From Kiritimatiellales bacterium (GTDB taxonomy: Bacteria > Verrucomicrobiota > Kiritimatiellia > Kiritimatiellales > Pontiellaceae): a stretch of 10,576 nt of DNA. The DNA lies in assembly GCA_030621805.1 (NCBI GenBank), contig JAUXGY010000029.1, forward strand, positions 1-10,576, given 5' to 3'. The notes under the pieces are model-generated. The model had not been told where the DNA came from. It ran no database searches and saw only the letters and a list, made by a program, of their open reading frames with translations. A program made the translations under genes and the position numbers. How positions within the stretch are numbered: position 1 is the first letter of the stretch; each line of letters starts with the position of its first letter. Positions 1 to 6,115 of the stretch are shown one piece after another.

Positions 1-1249
1 CGTAGTAACGACCCACAGGGAAGCCTGCGGCGATCCCTTGCTCGACGAGGGCACTGACGGCTTCCGAAGCATTTTTTGGTAACCGCACGGCAAACTCATT
101 AAAGTAAGGACGGTCAAACGCGGGCTCAACTCCGTCGATGGCGGTGAGCTTTTCCCATGCATAGTTTGCGCGATCCATGCACTGATTCCCAAGATCTATG
201 AAACCCTCTTTGCCAACAAGCGAAAGATAAATGATGGCACGCAGGGCGCAGAGCTGCACGTTGGAACAAATGTTCGACGTCGCCTTTTCGCGGCGGATGT
301 GTTGCTCGCGGGCCTGCAAGGTCAGCACATAACCGCGCCGGCCTTGCGCATCTTCGGTTTCGCCGACAATGCGGCCCGGCATCTTGCGAACCAACTTTTT
401 ACGCACGGCCATAAACCCAAGGTATGGGCCGCCAAAGTTGAGCGGAAGTCCGAGGCCCTGCCCTTCTCCAGTCACAATATCCGCCCCCATAGCGCCGGGC
501 GTTTCAACGTGCGAGAGTGCGGTGGGATAAACCGACATGATGGCTAGCGCCTTGACGGCATGAACGCTATCGATCAACTCGGTCAGGCTATCGAGACAGC
601 AAAAGAAGTTGGGGTTCTGCAGAACAACCGCGCCAATAGAGTCGTCGAGCGCCGCGGCGTAGGCCGCTCGATCAGCGATTCCATCTTTGGAGAGCGCGAT
701 TTCCTGATAGTCGACAGAAAGGTTTTGTGTGTAGCATCGGAGCATGGCGCGATAGATCGGGCTGACGCCTTCGTCGACCAGAACCTTATTCCGGCGCGTC
801 TGGCGCAGCGCCATCATGATCGCTTCGAAGAGTGCGGTTCCGCCATCGAAAAGCGAGGCGTTAGCCACCTCCATATCGGTAAGGCGGCAGATGGCGGTCT
901 GGTATTCGAACGCGGCCTGCAAGGTGCCCTGCGATGCCTCCGGCTGGTACGGCGTATAAGCGGTATAAAATTCGCCTCGACTGGAGAGCGCATCGACGGC
1001 TGCCGGAATGTAATGGTCGTAGAAACCCGCGCCGCAGAAGTTCACGAGGTCAGTGGTGTTTTTCGATGCTATTTTTCGAATGAACTGCATCATCTCCATT
1101 TCAGAGAGCCCTTCGGGCACATCCAGGGTTTCGGAGCGGAGCTCTTCGGGAATTCCAGCGAAAAGGTCATCAAACCCATCGATTCCCAAACTCTGGAACA
1201 TCGCCTCCTGATCCTGCTCACTCGTTGCACAAAATGGTGTTTTTTTCAT
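1..1249 (-). CDS. gcvPA: Glycine dehydrogenase (decarboxylating) subunit 1, 3' end cut by the window edge
   Basis: N-terminal subunit of the two-subunit glycine decarboxylase (P protein). With GcvPB it uses pyridoxal phosphate to decarboxylate glycine and passes the aminomethyl group to lipoylated GcvH. I translated the minus strand from ATG at 1247-1249 and found 416 uninterrupted codons to the edge; the family is about 440-450 residues, so roughly 30 C-terminal residues are missing. Family motifs include TAYTPYQPEASQGTLQA at residues 96-112, DGGTALFEA at 135-143, LNFGGPYLGFMA at 270-281 and EKATSNICSN at 321-330. The PLP lysine is expected in GcvPB, which would lie to the left of this window. 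AAGGA sits 6 nt before the start. It follows gcvT by 52 bp on the same strand, so the two are probably one operon. Identification is firm. Confidence 0.95.
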   Translation of the reverse strand, partial: MKKTPFCATSEQDQEAMFQSLGIDGFDDLFAGIPEELRSETLDVPEGLSEMEMMQFIRKIASKNTTDLVNFCGAGFYDHYIPAAVDALSSRGEFYTAYTPYQPEASQGTLQAAFEYQTAICRLTDMEVANASLFDGGTALFEAIMMALRQTRRNKVLVDEGVSPIYRAMLRCYTQNLSVDYQEIALSKDGIADRAAYAAALDDSIGAVVLQNPNFFCCLDSLTELIDSVHAVKALAIMSVYPTALSHVETPGAMGADIVTGEGQGLGLPLNFGGPYLGFMAVRKKLVRKMPGRIVGETEDAQGRRGYVLTLQAREQHIRREKATSNICSNVQLCALRAIIYLSLVGKEGFIDLGNQCMDRANYAWEKLTAIDGVEPAFDRPYFNEFAVRLPKNASEAVSALVEQGIAAGFPVGRYY

Positions 1250-1301
1250 ACTGATTCCTTATTACGTACTGCGTACATCAGATACGGTTATTAGCAATTT
1301 A

Positions 1302-2381
1302 CTATCCTCTCGCGGTCCCCTCTTTGTAGAATGGGAGGGAGACGACTTTGGCAGGGAAAGGCTTGCCGCGGATTTCCACCAGTAGCGTTTGGCCTTCTTC
1401 CGCAAACCGGGCATCGACAAAAGCAGTGGCGATAGCCACGCCCAAACTTGGAGCGAGGGATCCGCTGGTGACCTCCCCAATCTCGGTCTCATTATAGAAA
1501 ACCTTGTCGTGACTCCGCGCGGCACGTTTTGAATTAAACTGTAGAGCCACCAGTAGCTGCTTCGGGTTTTCGAGATCGGCCTGCACTGCGGCATAGCCGG
1601 TAAACTCCTTCTTCTTGCTGATGAACATGCCGCGTGTGGTGGCAGCAGGGGTGCGGGTGTCACAGAGCTCATGACCGTAGAGCGGATAGCCCATCTCAAG
1701 ACGCAGTGTATCGCGCGCGCCAAGGCCTCCCGGCTCGAGTAGCCCATGTTCAAGTAGCTTCTTCTTAAACGGAGTCGCGAATTCGTTGGCCAGATACATT
1801 TCATAACCCCATTCACCGGTATAGCCCGTACGACTCAGCAGACAGGTAACTCCGTCCAACTCAATCTTTTCAGCACGAAAAAACCCAAGGTCTGGAAGTT
1901 TGCAGTCAAAAACCTGTTCAATCACTTCACGTGATTTGGGGCCTTGCACATCGAGTTTGGCGGTTTCGTCGGAGATATCTGTAAACACGGTGTCGGACGA
2001 AATCTGGCTTTTGATCCATTTCGCGTCGTTTTCAAGCGTTCCGGCATTGACGACGAGCATGTAGCGGTCGGTGTCGAGCCGATAGCAAGTGAGGTCGTCA
2101 ATCGTTCCTCCTTCGTTGTTCAGCATAAAACCGTAGCGCACTTGGCCAATGTCCAAGGAGGCAATATTGCAGGTGAGTAAATCCTCGAGATCCTGCAATA
2201 CATTTGGGCCGGAGAGTTCGAATTCGCCCATGTGGCAAATATCAAAGATCGATGCCTTTGTGCGGGTGTGCTGGTGTTCATGAAGGATGCCTGCATACTG
2301 AATGGGCATGTCCCAGCCTCCGAATTCGCCCATACGGGCACCGAGCTCGACATGATGTTGATGGAGTGGTGTTTTTTTCAT
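1302..2381 (-). CDS. gcvT: Aminomethyltransferase, glycine cleavage T protein
   Basis: Transfers the methylene group from the aminomethyl-lipoyl arm of GcvH to tetrahydrofolate, releasing ammonia and giving 5,10-methylene-THF in the cytoplasm. The protein is 359 residues, close to the usual ~360-370. Visible family features are GGWDMPIQY at residues 21-29, the GGTIDDL motif at 91-97 whose Asp pair (95/96) includes the catalytic aspartate, SRTGYTGEWGYE at 183-194 and GLGARDTLRLEMGYPLYGHE at 219-238. The C-terminal barrel is complete. The start ATG at 2379-2381 is preceded only by a weak GGA. It is the first gene of a minus-strand unit with gcvPA and is divergent from the kinase pair. gcvH, often found between gcvT and gcvPA, is absent here. 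The first five residues (MKKTP) are identical to those of GcvPA, down to the first 15 bases. Confidence 0.96.
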   Translation of the reverse strand: MKKTPLHQHHVELGARMGEFGGWDMPIQYAGILHEHQHTRTKASIFDICHMGEFELSGPNVLQDLEDLLTCNIASLDIGQVRYGFMLNNEGGTIDDLTCYRLDTDRYMLVVNAGTLENDAKWIKSQISSDTVFTDISDETAKLDVQGPKSREVIEQVFDCKLPDLGFFRAEKIELDGVTCLLSRTGYTGEWGYEMYLANEFATPFKKKLLEHGLLEPGGLGARDTLRLEMGYPLYGHELCDTRTPAATTRGMFISKKKEFTGYAAVQADLENPKQLLVALQFNSKRAARSHDKVFYNETEIGEVTSGSLAPSLGVAIATAFVDARFAEEGQTLLVEIRGKPFPAKVVSLPFYKEGTARG

Positions 2382-2426
2382 AATCCGCGCACTATAGGTA
2401 AACGCCTGAACCGCCGCAACCGGAAT

Positions 2427-2455
2427 TTGATCTTATTAGATTCCCTATTTAAAAC
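2427..2455 (+). promoter_or_regulatory. Candidate sigma70-type promoter for the histidine kinase operon
   Basis: TTGATC (2427-2432) and TAAAAC (2450-2455) are separated by exactly 17 bp. Each matches four of six consensus bases. A start near 2462 would leave a leader of about 57 nt before the GTG at 2519. The site lies in the 137 bp divergent gap between gcvT and the kinases. I saw no equally good minus-strand promoter for gcvT and no riboswitch-like structure. The match is weak and could be chance. Confidence 0.2.
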
Positions 2456-2518
2456 CCCCATATTTTCTATTCTCCAGAAAGATATTGTGGCCATTCCCCG
2501 CTCTGATATGGTTTCGAT

Positions 2519-3529
2519 GTGAGACTAAATAAACCTATTTTCGCAGCGGTTGCCTCTGGGGCTTATGCCATCCTATTTATTGCAACTTTCGATGTTTTGG
2601 ATGACTCCGTGCTCATTACATCCGTGGCCCTGACGGGGGTTTTCGGATGGTTGTATGGTCCCCGAATCGGTCTTCTATCGGTTATTCTGATCCTTCTCCT
2701 TAATACCGCACTTCTTTTTCTCGTATCCGGGAAGTCCGAAGACATCCTGCTGACCTATAATCTCACAGGAATTAGCTTTTCCGCGATTGCGGCACTAACA
2801 ACCGGATTCATGCGTGCATCCCAGAGGAAGATCGAGCTACTTCAAACAAGCCTATCGGATCGCGTGGATGAAGCGACCGGCGAACTGGATAGACTCACGC
2901 AATATATTATTGAGAAGGATGAGGAGGAACGAATTAGTATGGGTCAGGATCTCCATGATGGTGTCGGTCAATATCTCACCGGCATGCTACTCCATTGTGA
3001 AGCACTCAGCCTTGATCTGGCGAAAACGCATAGGACAGAAACGGCCCTGGCAGAAAGGATGACGCAGCGGATAAAAAACAGCCTGATAGTCATTCGGAGA
3101 CTTTCCCGGTCGCAATTACCACTCCGAACCGCTGAAACAACTCTGGCGGCCGCACTGGAGGAATTAACGACCTATTTTGACGAAGCTTCATCTGCGAATT
3201 CCCGCCTAACACATGAAGGAGACTGCTCAAACCTTCCCCCTATAACGGCAAAGCACTTGTACAGGATCGTATATGAAGCCGTTCATCGATTTATTTACAA
3301 GTACAGAGCCAAAAATATAGATATTAGGCTCATAACCCGGACTCACAACTATGTGATAAATATTGAAGCAACAAACTTTACCCAAAATATTCCCGATTCC
3401 TCAGAACTCATTTCAAAGGTAATGGAATACCGTGCTCGAACCATTGGCGGAAAGTTCGTTCTAACCCCCTCCCCCGAAGGTGGATTCCTACTGGAATGCT
3501 CCACGATTTCCGGAGAGAAAAACGAATGA
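2519..3529 (+). CDS. Membrane sensor histidine kinase (HisKA_3 type) with intact H box but degenerate ATPase domain
   Basis: A 336-residue protein with four likely membrane helices (about 8-25, 31-47, 50-70, 80-98), a coiled linker (about 100-140), a HisKA_3 dimerisation/phosphoacceptor domain and a C-terminal HATPase-like domain. The H box DLHDGVGQ (144-151) is canonical, with His146 as phosphoacceptor and Asp147 next to it. The ATPase domain has the right fold signature (HLYRIVYEAV, Glu253) but its binding residues are gone. The N-box Asn is Arg257 and the following His is Lys261. The G1 region reads ATNFTQNIP with no Gly, and the G2 glycines align with Glu296 and Ile298. It should accept phosphate but probably cannot bind ATP. 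In-frame TGA at 2504 leaves GTG at 2519 as the best start, with no clear ribosome site. The 3' end overlaps the next kinase by ATGA. Signal and target are unknown. Confidence 0.85.
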   Translation: MRLNKPIFAAVASGAYAILFIATFDVLDDSVLITSVALTGVFGWLYGPRIGLLSVILILLLNTALLFLVSGKSEDILLTYNLTGISFSAIAALTTGFMRASQRKIELLQTSLSDRVDEATGELDRLTQYIIEKDEEERISMGQDLHDGVGQYLTGMLLHCEALSLDLAKTHRTETALAERMTQRIKNSLIVIRRLSRSQLPLRTAETTLAAALEELTTYFDEASSANSRLTHEGDCSNLPPITAKHLYRIVYEAVHRFIYKYRAKNIDIRLITRTHNYVINIEATNFTQNIPDSSELISKVMEYRARTIGGKFVLTPSPEGGFLLECSTISGEKNE

Positions 3530-4590
3530 TTAAACGTCCTGTTAAAACAATTAAAGGGTGGGCGAATCGGATGATGGCCGATGCGGGACATCGCCGCCTG
3601 TTTCTTGAAAGTGCGTGGCTGGGTTACCTTGTATTTACCATCGTCGCCTTTCCTTGCTGTGGCATATCGATAATGCTACCCAGCATCCTGCTCTGCGGCT
3701 TTGCCACTTGGCTCTATCACTACAAATCCGGGCTGCTGACCATGGCGCTCTCTCTCCCGTATAGCATGCTGATCATAATGTACCACACGGGTAACCCGCA
3801 GGCATGGCGAACCGCAATCGAACCGGGAGGCTTCTTTGCTCAGTTGGTCGCCGTGCTATTCATTGCCGTAGTCAAAAACAACCGTTTCAAAACCCTCGAA
3901 CTAACACGACTCATAGAAGAACGTATTCGAGAGAGAAACAGAGAACTCAATGAAATCAATGAATACATAATGAACCACTCCGAAGCCGGAAACGCCGCCC
4001 TTTCGGACAAACTCTACCATATTGTAAAAGACCAACTGACCGGATTGCTCTTCCACAGCGATGCCCTATTGACCGTCCTAACTTTTTCCAATGCACCGCA
4101 AAGAGAGATGGCCGTAAGGCTTCTCGCGATTGCCGAACAAAACATCGAACAAATTGAATCCCTAAGCTGGAAACTTTCATCAAGAGCCATCAACAAATCA
4201 GGAATCGAACAAACGCTCCGAGAAATGAGCGAATATCTGAAAAAAACTGCGGGCACCCACTTCTCCATCTCCATCACCGACCGGCAAAAAAATACGCCCA
4301 GCCCATTTAGCCAACCCATCTATCGAATCATACACGAAACCGTGACCAACGCACTCCGACATGGAAATGCATCCCATATCGAAATCCAGCTGGAGGTGGA
4401 TGATGAAGCCTTCGCGCTCACCGTGATTAACAATGGATGCCCACTTCCAGATTCGCTCACCGAGGGCGTGGGCCTCCAACTGATTCGCCAACGGGCGGAA
4501 AAAATCCATGCGTCTATCCAGTATACCCTCGACCCATCTGGACAAACTATTTTTACCTGCACTTCAAACCTGAACATCCATACTGGATAA
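3526..4590 (+). CDS. Membrane histidine kinase-like protein with intact ATPase domain but Tyr in place of the phospho-accepting His
   Basis: A 354-residue protein with the same plan as its upstream neighbour: four likely membrane helices (about 29-47, 49-65, 68-86, 101-117), a charged coiled linker (119-150), a DHp-like helix pair and a C-terminal HATPase_c domain. Aligned without gaps to the first kinase from Tyr147 on, the H box becomes LYHIVKDQLTG (163-173). Tyr164 sits at the histidine position and His165 at the neighbouring Asp position. The ATPase domain keeps the N box (ETVTNALRHG, Glu271, Asn275, His279), a G1-like VINNGCPLP (Asn302-Asn303-Gly304, Asn replacing the usual Asp) and the G2 motif EGVGLQLIRQRA (313-324). 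It looks able to bind ATP but unable to autophosphorylate normally. I chose ATG at 3526, in an ATGA overlap with the first kinase and with GGAG ten bases upstream, over ATG at 3496 inside that gene. Confidence 0.85.
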   Translation: MIKRPVKTIKGWANRMMADAGHRRLFLESAWLGYLVFTIVAFPCCGISIMLPSILLCGFATWLYHYKSGLLTMALSLPYSMLIIMYHTGNPQAWRTAIEPGGFFAQLVAVLFIAVVKNNRFKTLELTRLIEERIRERNRELNEINEYIMNHSEAGNAALSDKLYHIVKDQLTGLLFHSDALLTVLTFSNAPQREMAVRLLAIAEQNIEQIESLSWKLSSRAINKSGIEQTLREMSEYLKKTAGTHFSISITDRQKNTPSPFSQPIYRIIHETVTNALRHGNASHIEIQLEVDDEAFALTVINNGCPLPDSLTEGVGLQLIRQRAEKIHASIQYTLDPSGQTIFTCTSNLNIHTG

Positions 4591-4610
4591 TAAGCTTTCC
4601 AACCCCGCCG

Positions 4611-4703
4611 CCAACAGAGGCAGAGTTTAAGGCACACATCGCACTGGAGGCGATCGCCAGCAAATCCATCATCAGCGTACTACATACAGATTGGGATGGT
4701 GGT
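4611..4703 (+). pseudogene. Possible IS3-family OrfA remnant
   Basis: Just after the second kinase one frame reads PTEAEFKAHIALEAIASKSI. This resembles the N-terminal helix region of IS3-family OrfA transposase proteins, where (S/A)EFKAKVALEA is recurrent. Only about 15 residues fit before similarity stops; the frame then ends at TGA 4704-4706. There is no start codon near it and no OrfB or terminal repeats nearby. If real it is a very short degraded scrap. Chance similarity is a serious alternative. Confidence 0.3.
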
Positions 4704-4719
4704 TGAAGGCGTGATCGTA

Positions 4720-4737
4720 CTTGCGCGCTTACGCAAG
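4720..4737. other. Short perfect hairpin upstream of folE
   Basis: CTTGCG (4720-4725) and CGCAAG (4732-4737) form a perfect 6 bp stem with a 6 nt loop, 36 nt before the folE start. No T run follows on either strand, so it is not a convincing terminator. It may end or attenuate transcription arriving from the kinase operon, or be fortuitous. Confidence 0.25.
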
Positions 4738-4773
4738 AAAGCATAGCGTCTCGTCAATTACTTGGAGAATTTC

Positions 4774-5316
4774 ATGAACGATTTATACAAAGAACTACTT
4801 TCAAAAATCGGTGAGGACCCCGACCGCGAAGGCCTGCTCGATACCCCCGCCCGCGCGGCCAAAGCCATGGACTTCCTCACCCAAGGCTATCAACAGAATC
4901 TCGAAGAGGTCGTTAACAACGCCGTCTTCACCGTCGAAGATAACCACATGATCATCGTAAAGGATATCGAACTCTACAGCCTCTGCGAGCATCACATGCT
5001 TCCCTTCTTCGGGAAGTGCCACATTGGCTATATTCCCGAAGGAAAGGTTCTCGGCGTTAGTAAGCTCACACGGATTGTCGACCTCTTCGCGCGCCGCCTC
5101 CAGATCCAGGAACGCCTTACGACCCAAGTGGCCACATCGATCATGAATACCGTCGCACCCGAAGGCGTCGGCGTAGTGATTGAAGCGCAACACCTATGCA
5201 TGATGATGCGAGGCGTTGAAAAACAAAATTCCTGCATGATCACCTCCGCCATGCTTGGCAGCTTCCGGAACGAATCCTCCACCCGCAACGAGTTTCTCCA
5301 ACTCATCAAGCAATAA
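4774..5316 (+). CDS. folE: GTP cyclohydrolase I (FolE1)
   Basis: Converts GTP to 7,8-dihydroneopterin triphosphate, the first step of tetrahydrofolate and pterin synthesis, as a cytoplasmic zinc-dependent homodecamer. The 180-residue protein has the family features in order: EDPDREGLLDTPARAAKA (14-31), the zinc and active-site motif SLCEHHMLPFFGK (69-81; Cys71 and His74 as zinc ligands, His73 catalytic), GVSKLTRIVDLFARR (94-108), QERLTTQVA (112-120) and EAQHLCMMMRG (137-147), where Cys142 is the third zinc ligand. ATG 4774 is preferred over TTG 4762 because GGAG (4764-4767) then lies 6 nt upstream. It follows the kinase operon by 183 bp on the same strand and may have its own promoter. The enzyme appears complete and active. 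Confidence 0.97.
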   Translation: MNDLYKELLSKIGEDPDREGLLDTPARAAKAMDFLTQGYQQNLEEVVNNAVFTVEDNHMIIVKDIELYSLCEHHMLPFFGKCHIGYIPEGKVLGVSKLTRIVDLFARRLQIQERLTTQVATSIMNTVAPEGVGVVIEAQHLCMMMRGVEKQNSCMITSAMLGSFRNESSTRNEFLQLIKQ

Positions 5317-5643
5317 GGAATGCAAGAAATGCCTGCTTGCAGGACTGCATCCCGACAGCATCCGTATTTTCCTGTTTCAGGAAATCGAAAAAGTCTTCGG
5401 AGAAATCAAGGCCGGGGAGCGGAAGCGCAAGGGAGATGCAATTACAACCTTTGTTGCTCGAATGCGGGATTACTTTGCAACCATTGACCAAAACAAAGGC
5501 GGCCTAAAGTTCCGTTCCCTGATTCATCACGGCCACATATTCGGAATAGGCAAACAGGCGGTTCCGTTGCTTTCCCGTTATTTCGGATACAATGCCAAGC
5601 GTTTCCAAATGCTGCAAACAGCTATTGACCGTTACAGGGGCAA
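5317..5643 (+). pseudogene. Unidentified coding-like fragment without a start codon
   Basis: Between folE and the transposase remnant, the frame in register with position 5315 is open and looks coding, with mixed charged and hydrophobic residues and sensible codon use. Segments include FLFQEIEKVFGEIKAGERKR, FVARMRDYFATIDQNKGG, HHGHIFGIGKQAVPLLSRYF and QMLQTAIDRYRGKAG. No plausible start lies between the folE stop and the first recognisable part; the first in-frame ATG is at 5462. The frame then runs into the antisense of the IS630 remnant. I infer the C-terminal part of a gene whose 5' end is lost. I do not recognise the family and assign no function. It could instead be a chance open frame. 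Confidence 0.35.
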
Positions 5644-5889
5644 GGCGGGTTTTTCCCGCCAGCCATACCGAGGGGGCACCAGTCGCTGGCGAATGTTTTC
5701 CACGGTCTTTGTCCGGCAGGTATATGCTTCTGCAATCTTCCTATCGGGCCAGTTTGGACCGTCGGCATCGGCAGCTAGCAACACCTGAGCCCTTCGCACT
5801 TTTTCCGATGAACCCCTGAGCTTCTTCACAACGGTCTTGAGAACATTGCGCTCTTCTTCTGTCAGGCGAACGATATTTTTTTTCTCCAT
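5632..5889 (-). pseudogene. IS630-family transposase, N-terminal remnant
   Basis: An 85-residue frame matching the N-terminal DNA-binding region of IS630 (Tc1/mariner-like) transposases. RLTEEERNVLKTVVKK at 8-23 is followed by KVRRAQVLLAADADGPNW (34-51) and a helix-turn-helix DRKIAEAYTCRTKTVENIRQ (53-72). Full transposases of this family are about 340-370 residues. Here similarity ends near QRLV and the frame stops soon after, so the DDE catalytic domain is missing. I found no continuation on the minus strand down to folE. ATG at 5889 is chosen over 5901 because GGAGGG lies just upstream at a normal distance. The element is certainly non-functional as a transposase, though the DNA-binding fragment could still be made. 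Confidence 0.75.
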
Positions 5890-5975
5890 GACTCCCTCCA
5901 TGTTTGAAAAATCATGAAGGAATGCGCGCGATAGTAAAACCCTAATATTTAAATATGATGAGCACTAGCTGTAAA

Positions 5976-6005
5976 AACTATCACACCCAATAGGGTATGA
6001 TAGTT
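5976..6005 (-). terminator. Palindrome 1: probable intrinsic terminator
   Basis: Arms 5976-5988 and 5993-6005 pair over 13 bp around a 4 nt loop. On the minus strand the only irregular pair is a G-U wobble; on the plus strand it is a C/A mismatch, which favours minus-strand function. On the minus strand the stem runs into TTTTT (positions 5977-5973), as in a Rho-independent terminator. It lies 111 nt past the tricorn stop codon. The alternatives are an operator or the end of a mobile element. Confidence 0.5.
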
Positions 6006-6071
6006 AGATATTCTATAAACTAATATATTACTGCATATACCCCATCTCACACCCTATTGGGTATGATAGAT
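5977..6071. repeat. Two near-identical palindromic repeats
   Basis: Palindrome 1 (5976-6005) and palindrome 2 (6044-6071) share a 23 bp core, TCACACCCnATnGGGTATGA plus TAG, with 21 of 23 bases identical; the two differences are the outer bases of the 4 nt loop. Their centres are 66 bp apart. Palindrome 2 has the same C/A (minus strand G-U) pair and a 2 nt bulge. The 38 bp between them is very AT-rich. The pair lies between the tricorn stop and the start of the IS630 remnant, so it could be tandem terminators, paired operators, or terminal sequence of an IS or MITE. Confidence 0.6.
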
Positions 6072-6115
6072 TATAAAGGACTAACCAACTCTTAATCTTC
6101 TATCCTTGGAGTCCT

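Noticed and set aside
560..1294. 244-codon plus-strand open frame
   Set aside because: It lies antisense to gcvPA, which is unmistakable on the other strand once read from the window edge.
2382..2518. Glycine riboswitch ahead of gcvT
   Set aside because: The gap is only 137 bp and I see no conserved aptamer-like helices or tandem structure in it.
3496..3525. Earlier start for the second kinase at 3496
   Set aside because: It lies inside the first kinase gene without a better ribosome site; the ATGA overlap at 3526 is the usual coupled arrangement.
4437..4610. Plus-strand frame overlapping the 3' end of the second kinase
   Set aside because: This part is an out-of-frame shadow of the ATPase domain; only the section after 4611 has any independent resemblance.
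5368..5384. Hairpin TTTCCTG/CAGGAAA as the folE terminator
   Set aside because: The stem is perfect but no T run follows on either strand, and it lies within the coding-like fragment.
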